Positions 1 to 10,025 are shown, numbered from the stretch's first letter. The stretch: DNA of 64,000 nt from Candidatus Krumholzibacteriota bacterium (GCA_016933255.1 JAFGBF010000006.1:62001-126000), one strand, 5' to 3'. Notes: generated from the letters alone by a model not told the origin. Numbers and translations are program-made.

Positions 1-1
1 G

Positions 2-2173
2 ATACTTCTTTTTGATCTTACCGATTCGACTTTGACTCAATTTTACAGCGGACTCGAACTGAGGTCGAATGATATATCAGCGGTCACTGTCGATCGCGAA
101 CTCAGCGTGTGGATCGCGTACCGCGGAGAAGGGATAGCAAGGATAGATGACCTGGGCATTGACCCTGAGGTGACTCACTATAACGAGAATACGGTCCTTA
201 TTCTAAGCGACAGTGTCAATTGCCTGCTTTCCGTTGATGAAGACGTATACTACGGGTGCGATAACGGTATCGCCAAGTTTTTTGACAAAACGCATTCTCT
301 CGAGCCGAATCTTTCCGAAAACCTGAGAGGAAAGAGGGTCAACGACCTTCTTGTAGATGACAACAATATCCTCTGGATCGCATATGAAGACGGTGTCGCG
401 GAATTCGACAGGGATACGTATGTGCTTGATCTCCATCCGATCGGATATTCGTTCTCGATGACTCTCTACGAGGGAATGATCTATTGCGCCGTATCGACGG
501 GAATTATGAGGTTTGACGGCGATTCGTGGGAGGAGTTCGGAACGACTTTCCACAATGAACTTGTACCGCTCTGTATAGCTTCCGGGGGAGGCGGGATATA
601 TGCGGTGACCGCGGAAAGAGCATACAGGTATAACGGACTCTACTGGGAGAGCCTGGAGGCAGCCCAGATGAAATCGGTCTTTAATGAAGATTACAGGATA
701 AATCAATTTCATCTCAATGCTCTGGCCGTCGATGATCGCGGAACTCCATGGATCGGGGGGAGGTTGCCGTCCGGAACTTCCAGGGGAAGCTATATTTCGG
801 GTTTTGTCGGTTCCCGGTGGATCAACAGGGCGGTATCGAATCTGAGCCAGAACAACGTTATCGAGCTTGATATTGCTCCTGCCGGGGGAGTATGGGCCAG
901 CACGATGTTCGGCGTCAATTACAGGTCTCTGGCAGGAGAATGGATCAATTACAAAGAAATCCGATCAGATGTCGGCAGTGATGACGCACTTTCGTATTTC
1001 GCCTACAATCTGGCGATGATCTGCGATTCTCAGAACCATCTGTGGTGCAATTCGCAGACTTATGACCTCGATATGATCGATCTTGGCAATATCATGGATA
1101 AGGGTGATGATATATGGGAGCATTTCGCGGTTGAAGACGAAAATACGATAACGACAGACAGGTTTGTGAAAGCCAAAGAGGATCCGGGCGGAAACAGATG
1201 GTTTATGTCTGATGATGATTATTATCAGTCTGATGGAATGTGGGGCATCAACATAATCAATGCGGCAGGATCGGAATGGTTAGAGGTAAATCCCTTCACC
1301 ATTCCGGAGATGAAAGGCGGAAACATATTCGACTGCGCGTTCGGTCAGTACGGAGTGTATATTGCTATCCAGGGATATGGAGTCCAGTACTGGCGTACAG
1401 GCGGTTTTGGCTGGAGCACCCTCACATCCGGCGACGGTGATTTCTGGACAACGCTGATGGATGACTCTGATCTTCTAAGCACGGAGATCGAGGCTATAGA
1501 GCTGGGAGACGACGGCTCTGTCTGGGTAGGGACTGCCGCGGGACTTGTAAGATATGAATCCGGGACACTGGAACTTTATAAGGAGAAGGACGAGAATAAT
1601 CATCACGGCATCATCGGGTTGTCTGTAAGAGACCTTGAGTTCGACAACTACGGAAATCTCTGGGTGGCGACAAACAAGGGATTAAACAGGATCGACCCTG
1701 ACGGGGTCATCGATCGAGCCTATACGACTGCTACTTTCTGGGAGGATTACGTCCAGCCGTACTATCCCGAATCGGTGATCTCTCCTCTCCCTTCTCATCT
1801 ATGTGAGGTCCTGGCGTTTGATCCGGACGAAAGCTTTCTTTGGATAGGTACCGACAGAGGGTTGGCGCGTTTCGATGTCAGGCCTCCCGTGGAGCCTGAT
1901 ATTTCCCTCTCCAAAATGATCCTTTATCCCAATCCTGTCCATCTGGACAGAGGCGATGCGTCATTGAAGATTTCCCGGATCTCCGGAAAGGTCGATATCA
2001 GGATATATAATCTTGAAGGTGAACTTGTTCATGAGATCGATGGTGTCTCCGAAGGAGAAGATGCGTGGGATCTGCTTACGATAAACGGATTCACAGCTCA
2101 GTCGGGAATATATATAGTCAGGGTATTCGGAGGCGGCAAAACTGAACTGAGAAAGGTTGCGGTCATCAGGTGA
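2..2173 (+). CDS. Secreted beta-propeller protein with C-terminal sorting-like domain (5' truncated by window edge)
   Basis: The reading frame is open to the left edge, so the gene starts outside the window; the TTG at 32 is only the first in-window start. Repeated units of about 40-60 residues carry the 'SNDI.ALAVD..G..WVG...G..R.D' signature of two-component-regulator-type (Reg_prop) beta-propeller blades, for example near residues 230, 490 and 540 counted from the TTG. The last ~85 residues begin with a 'YPNPV' motif and end in a beta-rich 'SGIYIVRV' segment. This resembles the Por/type 9 secretion C-terminal sorting domains of the FCB group. The likely location is the cell surface or outside, but the role is unknown. 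The stop overlaps the next start (GTGA), so the two genes are coupled. Confidence 0.75.
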   Translation: MLLFDLTDSTLTQFYSGLELRSNDISAVTVDRELSVWIAYRGEGIARIDDLGIDPEVTHYNENTVLILSDSVNCLLSVDEDVYYGCDNGIAKFFDKTHSLEPNLSENLRGKRVNDLLVDDNNILWIAYEDGVAEFDRDTYVLDLHPIGYSFSMTLYEGMIYCAVSTGIMRFDGDSWEEFGTTFHNELVPLCIASGGGGIYAVTAERAYRYNGLYWESLEAAQMKSVFNEDYRINQFHLNALAVDDRGTPWIGGRLPSGTSRGSYISGFVGSRWINRAVSNLSQNNVIELDIAPAGGVWASTMFGVNYRSLAGEWINYKEIRSDVGSDDALSYFAYNLAMICDSQNHLWCNSQTYDLDMIDLGNIMDKGDDIWEHFAVEDENTITTDRFVKAKEDPGGNRWFMSDDDYYQSDGMWGINIINAAGSEWLEVNPFTIPEMKGGNIFDCAFGQYGVYIAIQGYGVQYWRTGGFGWSTLTSGDGDFWTTLMDDSDLLSTEIEAIELGDDGSVWVGTAAGLVRYESGTLELYKEKDENNHHGIIGLSVRDLEFDNYGNLWVATNKGLNRIDPDGVIDRAYTTATFWEDYVQPYYPESVISPLPSHLCEVLAFDPDESFLWIGTDRGLARFDVRPPVEPDISLSKMILYPNPVHLDRGDASLKISRISGKVDIRIYNLEGELVHEIDGVSEGEDAWDLLTINGFTAQSGIYIVRVFGGGKTELRKVAVIR

Positions 2174-3600
2174 CAAAGAAAAACAGGAAAAATATTCTGA
2201 TAGTGGGTGCCGGTGAGGCGGGCCGTATGGTCTTCCGGGAGATCAGGAAAGATCCCGGGATCGATTCGAGAGTGATCGGTTTCGTCGATGATGACCCTGA
2301 ACTCGAGGGGAGATCGATAGAGCAGATCCCGGTTCTTGGAACGACAGAAAAACTGGCGGAGATCTCCCGGGCGATGGAGGTCGACGAAGTCATTATTTCC
2401 ATACCTACGGCACCAGGCCGATTTGTCCGGGAAATGATAAGGCGGTGCCGGACAGCTGGAGTCGAATACAAGATCGTTCCCGGAGTCATGGAGATAATAA
2501 AAGGCGATGTCCGTTTCGATCAGATCAGGAATGTGGAGGTCGAGGACCTTCTGGGCCGTGAAACGGTCGATTTCGACCTTGATTCGGCCAGAAAGGAACT
2601 ATCAGGGAAAAAGATACTGGTTACGGGAGCGGGAGGTTCGATAGGCAGCGAACTCTGCAGGCAGCTTGCCAGAGTCCAGCCGGAACGCCTTGTCCTGGTC
2701 GGCAGGGGAGAGAACAGGATCTTCGTGATCGAAGAGGAACTCAGATCGGCGTTCCCGGATCTAAAAATATCGACCGTGATAGGCAATCTGACAGACAGTG
2801 GAAAAGTGACGAGGATAATGGATGATTTCTCTCCGGATATCGTTTATCACGCCGCGGCTCATAAACACGTACATTATATGGAAAGGGATCCTTCGGAAGC
2901 GGTCATCAACAATGTGGCGGGAAGTATAAATGTAATCAGGGCAGCTGAAGAATGCGGCGTGCAGCGCTTTGTCTTCATATCTACGGATAAGGCGGCCGAT
3001 CCAGGCGGAGTCATGGGCGCGTCGAAGAGGATAGTGGAACTCTTCCTTGATATCTTCAACGGCCGGAGCCGGTGCAGGTATATTACCGTTAGATTTGGAA
3101 ATGTGATCGGCAGTTCGGGAAGTGTAGTTCCCCTTTTTCTCAGGCAGATAGAACGGGGCGGCCCCGTTACGGTAAGCGAACGTGAAGCGACAAGATTTTT
3201 CATGTCGGTCAGGGAAGCTGCTCTCCTGGTGATCCGTTCCTCGATCATCGGCGGCGGAGGAGAGACCTTTATCCTCGATATGGGTGAACCGCTCAATATT
3301 TATGAAATGGCAAGAGACATAATATTACTTACCGGGCACGAACCGGAGACCGAGATCGAAATAAGGATCTCAGGGCTCCGCGAAGGTGAAAAGCTTCATG
3401 AAGCGCTTGTAAGCGAGAAAGAACTGCTTGAGCCTTCCGGTGAGGATAAGATCCTTCTGGCCGGTTCGAGCTGCGCTCCGCCCGCCGGGTTTGAGGAAAA
3501 AATCTCTGCCATGGTCGAAGCGGCCAGAAAAGGCGACAACGGGAATGTCCTTGAGATGATGTCGCTTCTTATTCCCGGCTTTACCCGGCGGGATGTATGA
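2170..3600 (+). CDS. FlaA1/CapD-type nucleotide-sugar 4,6-dehydratase/epimerase
   Basis: Polysaccharide biosynthesis protein of the extended SDR superfamily. It has an N-terminal CoA-binding-like Rossmann domain (GAGEAG near residue 10) and a second NAD(P)-binding domain with GAGGSIGSE around residues 151-159. The active-site region reads STDKAADPGGVMGASKR, with Met282 and Lys286 in place of the usual Tyr-x3-Lys. The Met-x3-Lys form is characteristic of WbpM/FlaA1/PglF dehydratases acting on UDP-GlcNAc. The membrane-spanning N-terminus of WbpM is absent, so this is a soluble form of 476 residues. The start is GTG inside the stop of the preceding gene. The exact sugar product cannot be read from sequence. 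It heads the surface-polysaccharide block. Confidence 0.88.
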   Translation: MTKKNRKNILIVGAGEAGRMVFREIRKDPGIDSRVIGFVDDDPELEGRSIEQIPVLGTTEKLAEISRAMEVDEVIISIPTAPGRFVREMIRRCRTAGVEYKIVPGVMEIIKGDVRFDQIRNVEVEDLLGRETVDFDLDSARKELSGKKILVTGAGGSIGSELCRQLARVQPERLVLVGRGENRIFVIEEELRSAFPDLKISTVIGNLTDSGKVTRIMDDFSPDIVYHAAAHKHVHYMERDPSEAVINNVAGSINVIRAAEECGVQRFVFISTDKAADPGGVMGASKRIVELFLDIFNGRSRCRYITVRFGNVIGSSGSVVPLFLRQIERGGPVTVSEREATRFFMSVREAALLVIRSSIIGGGGETFILDMGEPLNIYEMARDIILLTGHEPETEIEIRISGLREGEKLHEALVSEKELLEPSGEDKILLAGSSCAPPAGFEEKISAMVEAARKGDNGNVLEMMSLLIPGFTRRDV

Positions 3601-3624
3601 GATCTTCGGTCGAATGGAGTGCCT

Positions 3625-4578
3625 GTGAATATTGATATCGAATATGACATTAACGACGAAGAGATACGGGAGTATGTCGATTCCTTTCAGGGGGCGACCT
3701 TTTTTCATACGCCTGCCTGGATGAATATCCTCGTCGCTTCTTTTCCGGGTTTCAGGGGCGGCTGGATAACGGCCCGGAGCCGGTTCTCGCTTGCCGGGGT
3801 GATGCCGTTTATCAGAATAGACAGGGGACCTTTTTTTTCAATCTGGTCGATGCCTTTCGGAACATATGGGACGCCTCTTTCCAGTGAAGATAATATAAAT
3901 ATTGCCCTTACTGATAAATTTTCCCGGATCGCGGGATCTGCCCGCTGTTTCGACGGAGCCGCCTTTCTTTTTGATACAGAGACCGACAGGAAGAGTATTT
4001 TGAGCAGTTCTGTGGCCGGCCGGGATCAGTGCAGCATTATCCGGCTTGATGGTGATTTTCAGATGTACAGGTCAAATCTTCTGAGCAAGAAGAAAAGGCA
4101 GACCTGCAACGGATGTGAGAAGGAAGGTGTCGAGATAAGATTGCTCCGCAGCAAAGAAGACCTTTCGGTCTTCTACAATATCTATTATGAAGGATCGCCC
4201 AGGTGGGGAGGGGTTCACCCCTACCCCAGGAAATTCTTCGAACAGCTTTTTGACAGGCGCGATGAAGGGATCCTTTTCTGGGGAGCCTTCATTGAAGGAA
4301 GGATGCTTGGAGGACACGTCGATATCTATTACAAATGCCTGGCTCAGGCCTGGCAGGCCGGCGTTTCGGAAGAGTCCCGTTCGACGGGGGTCGCTTCATA
4401 TCTTGTCTACAGGGCTGTCGAAGAGGCGTATAAAAGGGAAATGAAGATATTTAACCTGGGAAGCAGCGGCGGCGATAGAGGCATGTTGTTCTTCAAGAGG
4501 TCGATGGGAGGAATAGAACATATTTATCCGGTGCTCGAAGTTCAGAAGAAATGGTGGAAATGGTTGAAGAGGAAGTAA
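3625..4578 (+). CDS. FemAB-like GNAT-fold acyltransferase
   Basis: About 317 residues with the duplicated GNAT layout of FemAB/PF13480 proteins. The second half carries an 'GRMLGGHVDIYYKCLAQAWQAG' region and a 'FNLGSSGGDRGMLFFK' ending, typical of the set found in exopolysaccharide and PEP-CTERM loci. The family transfers acyl or aminoacyl groups to cell-surface substrates; the acceptor here is unknown. GTG 3625 is preferred over GTG 3619 because GGAG at 3616-3619 sits five bases upstream of it and would overlap the earlier codon. It lies between a nucleotide-sugar enzyme and a flippase, so glycan modification is a reasonable inference. The 3' end overlaps the flippase gene. Confidence 0.75.
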   Translation: MNIDIEYDINDEEIREYVDSFQGATFFHTPAWMNILVASFPGFRGGWITARSRFSLAGVMPFIRIDRGPFFSIWSMPFGTYGTPLSSEDNINIALTDKFSRIAGSARCFDGAAFLFDTETDRKSILSSSVAGRDQCSIIRLDGDFQMYRSNLLSKKKRQTCNGCEKEGVEIRLLRSKEDLSVFYNIYYEGSPRWGGVHPYPRKFFEQLFDRRDEGILFWGAFIEGRMLGGHVDIYYKCLAQAWQAGVSEESRSTGVASYLVYRAVEEAYKREMKIFNLGSSGGDRGMLFFKRSMGGIEHIYPVLEVQKKWWKWLKRK

Positions 4579-6098
4579 TCCGGGGCAGATCGAAGATTGC
4601 CGGAAACTCTGTCTCGCTGGCTGTATCCGGCGCGGCCGGAATGATATTCACTCTTGTTCAACTCAGTATCCTGAGCAGGACACTGGATGGCGAGCTTTTC
4701 GGCGCCTACGTGGCGTTAAGGGGCCTTTCACTTTTTCTCGCGACTATCATACTTATAGGCCTTCCCCAGGTGATCATACGATTTCTTCCCTCCTTTCAAA
4801 ACAGGGGAGAGGTTTCCAGGGCGTTAAGGCTTTTCATATATTCTTCGGTTGTCGTTCTATGCTTCGGTTTTTTGATCTTCTTGTCTATAGACAGGCTTAA
4901 AGGTCTGCTCTCGGACGCCCAGGCGGCTTTTCTTACCGATGAGGTCCTTTTCTGGATGGCGGTATCGTCGGTCGCGATAGCCTTGAAGCTGATACTTTAT
5001 GGAGGGTTCAGCGGATTACGCGAGATGCGGCTGCAGATGATATTCGAGATCTGTTATCTCGCGGCACTGACCGGGTTGATTTTTATTTATAAGAGTTCTC
5101 TTTCCATCACAGTCCTTTTCAGGATGATATCGATACTAAACGGAGCTGTTTATCTTGCCGGTGCTCCCGTTCTTATACGGTATATAAGCAGGCTGATAGG
5201 AAAAGTCAGCCGCAGGGAGACGCCCGGAGTCGTGCAGCCCGCATTCTTATCATATACGGGGTATTCGCTTCTGCTGAGTTTCGTCGCTCTTGCCTTCACG
5301 GATTTCGACAGATTCGTCATGTCTTCTGTTCTCCCGTTTTCAGCGATCTCCATATTCCATGTCGCTTCGAGGATCAGCGGCCTGATAAAAAGATTTCTCG
5401 GATTTCCAGTAGTCGCCCTTCAGCCGGAAGTGACAAGGATCTATGAGGAGGGAAGGTGGGATCAGCTTCCGGCAAAGATCGCTCTTTTTACTAAAATAAC
5501 TGTTATTGCTTCTTTTTTCTTTGCTGTTCTGGCCGCCATATCAGGAGAAGAGGTCATCCATATTCTGAGCGGCAGCAAATACTCACAGGCCTACCCGGTA
5601 ATGCTCGTCCTGCTTGTGAGTATTCCCATTGCTGCATTTATTGCGCCTGTCCTTTCGGCGATGAGAGGGCTTAACCATATCAAATGGGCGGCACTGTGTG
5701 ATTTTCTCTGGATGGCAGTCTATTTCGGATCTTTTTATTTTTTTGCGACGAGATGGGGGATAATGGGGATGGCGATGGCTCAGGTGCTGGCGTCGATGGC
5801 GCAGATGTCGGCGGCGGTAGCCCTGTCAAAGAGGGAGGGGTTCTATGGCGGTCTTGGGCATGGTACCTGTAGAGCTGTCATTGCTTTTTTACTGATCGCC
5901 CCTCCATGGATCCTGCTCTTGCGCAATCTGGGGCTGTACGCCGTATTGATCTCGATCGCAGTCTCTCCTCTGGTTTTAAGGACGGTTCTGGTAAGATTAA
6001 GGGTCTTCGATCATCTGGAAGTCGAGACTCTTAGTAAAATGGTTTCCCGAAAAACCCTTCAAAGACTGCTGCTGTGGCTGATAGGTCCGGGGGTCTGA
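4551..6098 (+). CDS. Polysaccharide flippase (Wzx/MOP superfamily)
   Basis: A 515-residue integral membrane protein with about 12-14 hydrophobic segments and the N-terminal 'GRSKIAGNSVSLAVSGAAG' entry typical of Polysacc_synt (PF01943) flippases. The family moves lipid-linked oligosaccharide repeat units across the inner membrane. The start overlaps the FemAB-like gene by 28 bases; a second in-frame ATG at 4560 is an alternative. Adjacent epimerase, glycosyltransferase and GT-C-like genes support a role in surface-glycan export. No Wzy polymerase with a clear signature is visible, although the membrane protein at 7391-8905 could be considered. Confidence 0.82.
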   Translation: MVEMVEEEVIRGRSKIAGNSVSLAVSGAAGMIFTLVQLSILSRTLDGELFGAYVALRGLSLFLATIILIGLPQVIIRFLPSFQNRGEVSRALRLFIYSSVVVLCFGFLIFLSIDRLKGLLSDAQAAFLTDEVLFWMAVSSVAIALKLILYGGFSGLREMRLQMIFEICYLAALTGLIFIYKSSLSITVLFRMISILNGAVYLAGAPVLIRYISRLIGKVSRRETPGVVQPAFLSYTGYSLLLSFVALAFTDFDRFVMSSVLPFSAISIFHVASRISGLIKRFLGFPVVALQPEVTRIYEEGRWDQLPAKIALFTKITVIASFFFAVLAAISGEEVIHILSGSKYSQAYPVMLVLLVSIPIAAFIAPVLSAMRGLNHIKWAALCDFLWMAVYFGSFYFFATRWGIMGMAMAQVLASMAQMSAAVALSKREGFYGGLGHGTCRAVIAFLLIAPPWILLLRNLGLYAVLISIAVSPLVLRTVLVRLRVFDHLEVETLSKMVSRKTLQRLLLWLIGPGV

Positions 6099-7394
6099 TT
6101 GAACAGCAAAAAGATATTGATGGTAATCAATTTTTTTCCGCCTGCCGCCGGAGGAGGGGTATACCGCCCGCTCTCCTTTGTCAAATATCTTTCGGGTTCG
6201 GGATGGGATGTCACTGTCGTTACGCCAAAACCTGGTGAGTTCTGGATAAACGACGCGGAGCTTGAGGAAAAGGTCCCCTCCGGAGTCCGGGTTATAAGGA
6301 CACCGTCTATATCAGGGCAGAGGATGCTTGGGCGGTTCAGAAAAGAAAAGAATGAGGTGTCGTCGAGATCTTCATCAGGGTTTGGCGCGCTGAGGAAAAT
6401 AAGTGAATTCTTCCTTGTTCCGGATACTTATGTCGGGTGGATACCATTTGCCTCCAGAGAAGTCATCAGGTTGTGCGGATCGGAAAGGTTCGATGTCATA
6501 TATTCCACGAGTCCTCCCGACAGCAGTCATCTTGTCGCAAAAAAAGCGGCGAAGCGCTATAGCATTCCCTGGGTCGCTGATTTTCGTGACCCATGGATCT
6601 CCCTTTATCTGAGAAGGCCGCCGACCGCTATGCACGCAGCGATGCACAGGAATATGGAGAAGGGCGTTTCCAGGGCAGACAGGGTGATAGTCACGACCTC
6701 GTGGCAGAAAGAGAAGCTCGAATCTCTTTTCCCTTGGTGCCGCGTCGAAAAGATCCCGAATGGCTACGAGGAAGACGACTTCCTCGTTCCTGCGGAAACT
6801 GCCGGCGATAACGGCAAATTCACTATCCTTCACAGCGGAATGCTGACTCTTGGAAGAAGTTCCCGTCCTTTTCTCGAAGGATTAAGGCTTTTTCTTGACA
6901 GGAACCGGGGAGCAGAAGAGCTGGTCGACGTCACCTTTCTCGGACCGATGGAATCAGCCAATGAGGTATGGGTGGGCAGGCTCGGCCTGGAAAAGACCGT
7001 CATCTTCCAGGGTAATCTTCCGCATAGCGAGTGCGTGGAGATCGAGAAAAGGAGCTCCCTTCTTCTCTTGATAAAACATGACGACCCTAGATATCGAGGC
7101 CTTGTTCCCGGGAAACTATTTGAGTATATAGGTGCAAGACGGCCGATCCTCGCGATCGCACCGGAAGGAGAGGCCTCTTCCATAATAAAGAGGCTGAACA
7201 GGGGAGAGGCAGTATCAGCTGGAGACAGGGAAGGGATCGCCGCAGTGATCGAAAGGTTGTATTCTCTCTACACTTCAGGAAAGCTTGACAGTTCATATTC
7301 ACTCGGAGAGGAAAAGGAATTTTCACGGCGCGTCCAGGCGATGAAATTCGATAAGCTTCTCAGGGAGATGATCAGCGAACGGATAATATCATGA
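6099..7394 (+). CDS. GT4-family glycosyltransferase (GT-B fold)
   Basis: Starts with TTG immediately after the flippase stop, behind a G-rich stretch (6087-6093). The N-terminus has the donor-domain motif 'NFFPPAAGGGVYRP', and the C-terminal domain holds 'GKLFEYIGARRPILAI', the usual nucleotide-sugar-binding segment of GT4 enzymes. At 431 residues the length is normal. It probably transfers a sugar from a nucleotide donor to a lipid-linked or glycan acceptor on the cytoplasmic side of the membrane. The sugar and acceptor are not predictable from sequence. The gene ends in an ATGA overlap with the next. Confidence 0.85.
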   Translation: MNSKKILMVINFFPPAAGGGVYRPLSFVKYLSGSGWDVTVVTPKPGEFWINDAELEEKVPSGVRVIRTPSISGQRMLGRFRKEKNEVSSRSSSGFGALRKISEFFLVPDTYVGWIPFASREVIRLCGSERFDVIYSTSPPDSSHLVAKKAAKRYSIPWVADFRDPWISLYLRRPPTAMHAAMHRNMEKGVSRADRVIVTTSWQKEKLESLFPWCRVEKIPNGYEEDDFLVPAETAGDNGKFTILHSGMLTLGRSSRPFLEGLRLFLDRNRGAEELVDVTFLGPMESANEVWVGRLGLEKTVIFQGNLPHSECVEIEKRSSLLLLIKHDDPRYRGLVPGKLFEYIGARRPILAIAPEGEASSIIKRLNRGEAVSAGDREGIAAVIERLYSLYTSGKLDSSYSLGEEKEFSRRVQAMKFDKLLREMISERIIS

Positions 7395-8905
7395 CCCGCA
7401 GGGATTATTTTATAGTTGCGGCCTGCATGGCAGTGATGGTCATACTTTCTCTGCCTCTCACAGGATCGATGACCGATGACACATATATACATATGCAGTA
7501 TGCAAGGAATCTTGCGGACGCCGGAGAACTTTCATTCAACAGGGGGGATCCGACGTATGGGGCTACCAGCCCTCTTTGGGTCTTCCTTCTCTCGATAGTA
7601 TACAGGCTGGGCGGGGATATGGCTCACTGGAGCCGGATACTGTCTCTCTTTTTCGGTGTCGCATCGGCATATATGGTCTATCGGCTGGCGCTCGGGATAG
7701 GCATGGGGCGATATCTGTCGGCTCTTGCAGCTGCGATCTTTTCTTCCGAAGCGTGGGTGATCCGCTGGAGCTCGGTAGGTATGGAATCTTCATTCGCAGT
7801 ATTCATCGTCATCGCGGTGATCATTTCGTCTCTCGGGGCGACCCGTTCGTCGGCGCGGTCACTGCTGTTTGGATCGCTCCTTTTCCTTGCGTATCTTGTC
7901 AGGCCTGAAGCTCTGCTCCTCTTTCCGCTCGCAGTCATCTCGTTCATGATCTTTCGGGGGTCGGCAGGTCTGTTGAGAAGGTTTCGATGGCTTTTCGTCT
8001 ATCTCCCCGCGATGGCTGTATGGCTTATAATGATCAAGGGGCATACCGGGACATGGTTTCCTCTTACGGCAGGAGCAAAGCAGGGAAATATAGATCTATC
8101 CGCGATCATTCTGACCAGGGCTGTTGTTCCGGCGAGGATCATAACGGCGACTGTCGGACTACCGCTGGCTGTTCTGGTACTGTTTCTTCTCTTCGGGATC
8201 TTTTGCAACAGGAAGCTGCTTTTCATCGATGATGAGAGGAAGCGTCCGGGAATATTCCTTTCCCTGATCTGGATATTCGCTCTTCCAGCAGCATATCTGC
8301 TCATCGATTTTCAGATCATTTCAAGATATCTCATTCCCGTTTCACCTTTCATCATAGTTCTTGGAACGGCGTCGGCAGCGGTCTTTTTTGAACATTACCT
8401 GAGGCGAAGTTCGAAGATAATACTCTCGCTCTTTGCGGCTCTTGTCATGATCCAGAATGTCATATTTCTTAATATTGTAGTCGTAGAGCCGACTAAAGCT
8501 TTTTCCGATGGATTACAGAAGGTTCTCGTGAAGATGGGCATATACCTCTCTGAAAATTCTGACCGTGATGATCTTGTAGCAGCTCCCGATATAGGGGCTA
8601 TAGGGTATTACTCGGGGAGAAGGATCCTTGATCTTGGAGGGCTCGTCTCTCCCGAGATCAATAAGATGCGTTCTGCAGTCGACTATGAGACTCTTATCGA
8701 CAGGGGAGATTATCTCATCTTTGGGGCCGATTATTTTCTTGACCGCAGCACGGAACCGATGCGGTTCAGTGGGCGTGTAATAAAGGGGATCGCCTTTACC
8801 CCTGTCATGAGCGGTACAGTATCGAATCTGGGGATACGGCAGCCGTCAGAGGTGACTTATGTCCTTTACCGTCTGGATAATATCTCTGATGGCGCAGGCC
8901 CATGA
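7391..8905 (+). CDS. Polytopic membrane protein, GT-C (ArnT/PMT-like) glycosyltransferase candidate
   Basis: A 504-residue protein with about ten or more membrane helices. The first periplasmic loop has 'SMTDDTYIHMQYARNL', and shortly after comes 'TSPLWVFLLS'. An acidic pair in the first large loop is typical of GT-C enzymes that use polyprenyl-phosphate sugars. The C-terminal ~130 residues form a soluble domain with 'LVAAPDIGAIGYYSGRRILDLGGL', seen in many uncharacterised members. It overlaps the GT4 gene by four bases. Function in glycan assembly is inferred from fold and neighbours; no substrate can be assigned. Confidence 0.65.
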   Translation: MTRRDYFIVAACMAVMVILSLPLTGSMTDDTYIHMQYARNLADAGELSFNRGDPTYGATSPLWVFLLSIVYRLGGDMAHWSRILSLFFGVASAYMVYRLALGIGMGRYLSALAAAIFSSEAWVIRWSSVGMESSFAVFIVIAVIISSLGATRSSARSLLFGSLLFLAYLVRPEALLLFPLAVISFMIFRGSAGLLRRFRWLFVYLPAMAVWLIMIKGHTGTWFPLTAGAKQGNIDLSAIILTRAVVPARIITATVGLPLAVLVLFLLFGIFCNRKLLFIDDERKRPGIFLSLIWIFALPAAYLLIDFQIISRYLIPVSPFIIVLGTASAAVFFEHYLRRSSKIILSLFAALVMIQNVIFLNIVVVEPTKAFSDGLQKVLVKMGIYLSENSDRDDLVAAPDIGAIGYYSGRRILDLGGLVSPEINKMRSAVDYETLIDRGDYLIFGADYFLDRSTEPMRFSGRVIKGIAFTPVMSGTVSNLGIRQPSEVTYVLYRLDNISDGAGP

Positions 8906-8964
8906 CCCTCGCGATGCAGCAGATCGGATACCGGGGGCAGGGATGATGAATTCGCAGGAGTGCG

Positions 8965-9822
8965 GTGACAATATTGCGGCGCGGCATCCTCCGGGATGAT
9001 CCGTTTAATGGAGGTCAGATGCTGAATCTTCCGGAGCCGGTGATCCCCGGCGATATCCCTGACGATAGGCTCCCCAGCCTGTTGAGCAACTGGTTTCTTG
9101 GAACCAGGGCAAAAAGGTATCTCAGCAGAAGACGGTTTGTATCCGTCACCGGAATGACCCCGGAAAGATCCGAAGGAAGGGCTCTCGATGTGGGATGCGG
9201 ATGGGGATATAACCTGTTTTTGCTCCGAACGAGGGGATTTGATACCTGTGGAATAGATATAGTGCAGAACGACTTTTACGCGGCGGAAAAAATCGCGGCA
9301 GCGAATGGATATTCCAACAAGCTGGCCGGGGCTGATATGAGTGCTCTTCCTTTTGAAGACGGGATTTTCTCCGCCGTAACGGCAGTAGAGACATTTGAAC
9401 ATGTATTTTTCCCCGACAGAGCGGATGCAGTCCGTGAAGTGGCCAGGGTGCTTGTTCCGGGCGGGGTCTTTGTACTCTCGACTCCCAATTATTACTCGAT
9501 CGTCGAGGCGGGAAAGAGAATCATTATAAAATTTCCATCGTTAAAAAAAATCTTCCCCCCTATGTGCTATCCCGTCGGAGAGATCGTAAGAGAGGAGTAC
9601 CATCCATACAGCTATCACCGCCCCGCTCCGCTTCGAGAGATACGGCGTCTACTTGAAAGTGAGGGGCTGGAGATAGAAGAGACGAGAAAGATCATATTCA
9701 TCTGGAAGTCTGTACCAGATTTTCTTTTCCCCTTCTGCAGGTCCCTCGAGAGCCTATTCGAGAGGATACCGCTGCTGAAAGATCTTGCCAGCACCCTTGT
9801 TGTTTCCGCCAGGAAAAGATAG
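8965..9822 (+). CDS. Class I SAM-dependent methyltransferase
   Basis: Motif I reads ALDVGCGWGYN and is followed by an acidic strand end ('CGIDI'); a later 'VARVLVPGGVFVLSTPNYY' segment is the usual post-motif region. About 285 residues, Methyltransf_11/UbiE-like. Two starts are plausible: GTG 8965 behind AGGAG at 8956-8960, and ATG 9019 behind GGAGG at 9010-9014. The stronger site favours 9019. It is last in the polysaccharide block, so it may methylate a sugar or lipid intermediate, which is inference. Confidence 0.8.
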   Translation: MTILRRGILRDDPFNGGQMLNLPEPVIPGDIPDDRLPSLLSNWFLGTRAKRYLSRRRFVSVTGMTPERSEGRALDVGCGWGYNLFLLRTRGFDTCGIDIVQNDFYAAEKIAAANGYSNKLAGADMSALPFEDGIFSAVTAVETFEHVFFPDRADAVREVARVLVPGGVFVLSTPNYYSIVEAGKRIIIKFPSLKKIFPPMCYPVGEIVREEYHPYSYHRPAPLREIRRLLESEGLEIEETRKIIFIWKSVPDFLFPFCRSLESLFERIPLLKDLASTLVVSARKR

Positions 9823-9997
9823 AAGCCGGTCCCCCGGCACCTTACATGAAAGGCGCCTTCGACCAGCCGGTCTGAACCGACATTTGCCGCAATAAATGAT
9901 GGGAAGAAGTGGGGAATCGATAAATATTCCCCAAAATTGTAAAAATAATTTTCTAGCCAACCGTAACCTGTTTAATAACAACAAAATATGATTTGTT

Positions 9998-10022
9998 AAA
10001 ATATCGTCCCGGTCGATATTTT
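9998..10022 (+). terminator. AT-rich hairpin with T-run just upstream of the mraZ promoter
   Basis: AAAATATCG (9998-10006) pairs perfectly with CGATATTTT (10014-10022) around a 7-base loop, and one further T (10023) extends the terminal T-run to five bases. The repeat ends three bases before the -35 hexamer. It could be a weak intrinsic terminator that insulates the dcw cluster, or a protein-binding palindrome. Confidence 0.45.
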
Positions 10023-10025
10023 TGC

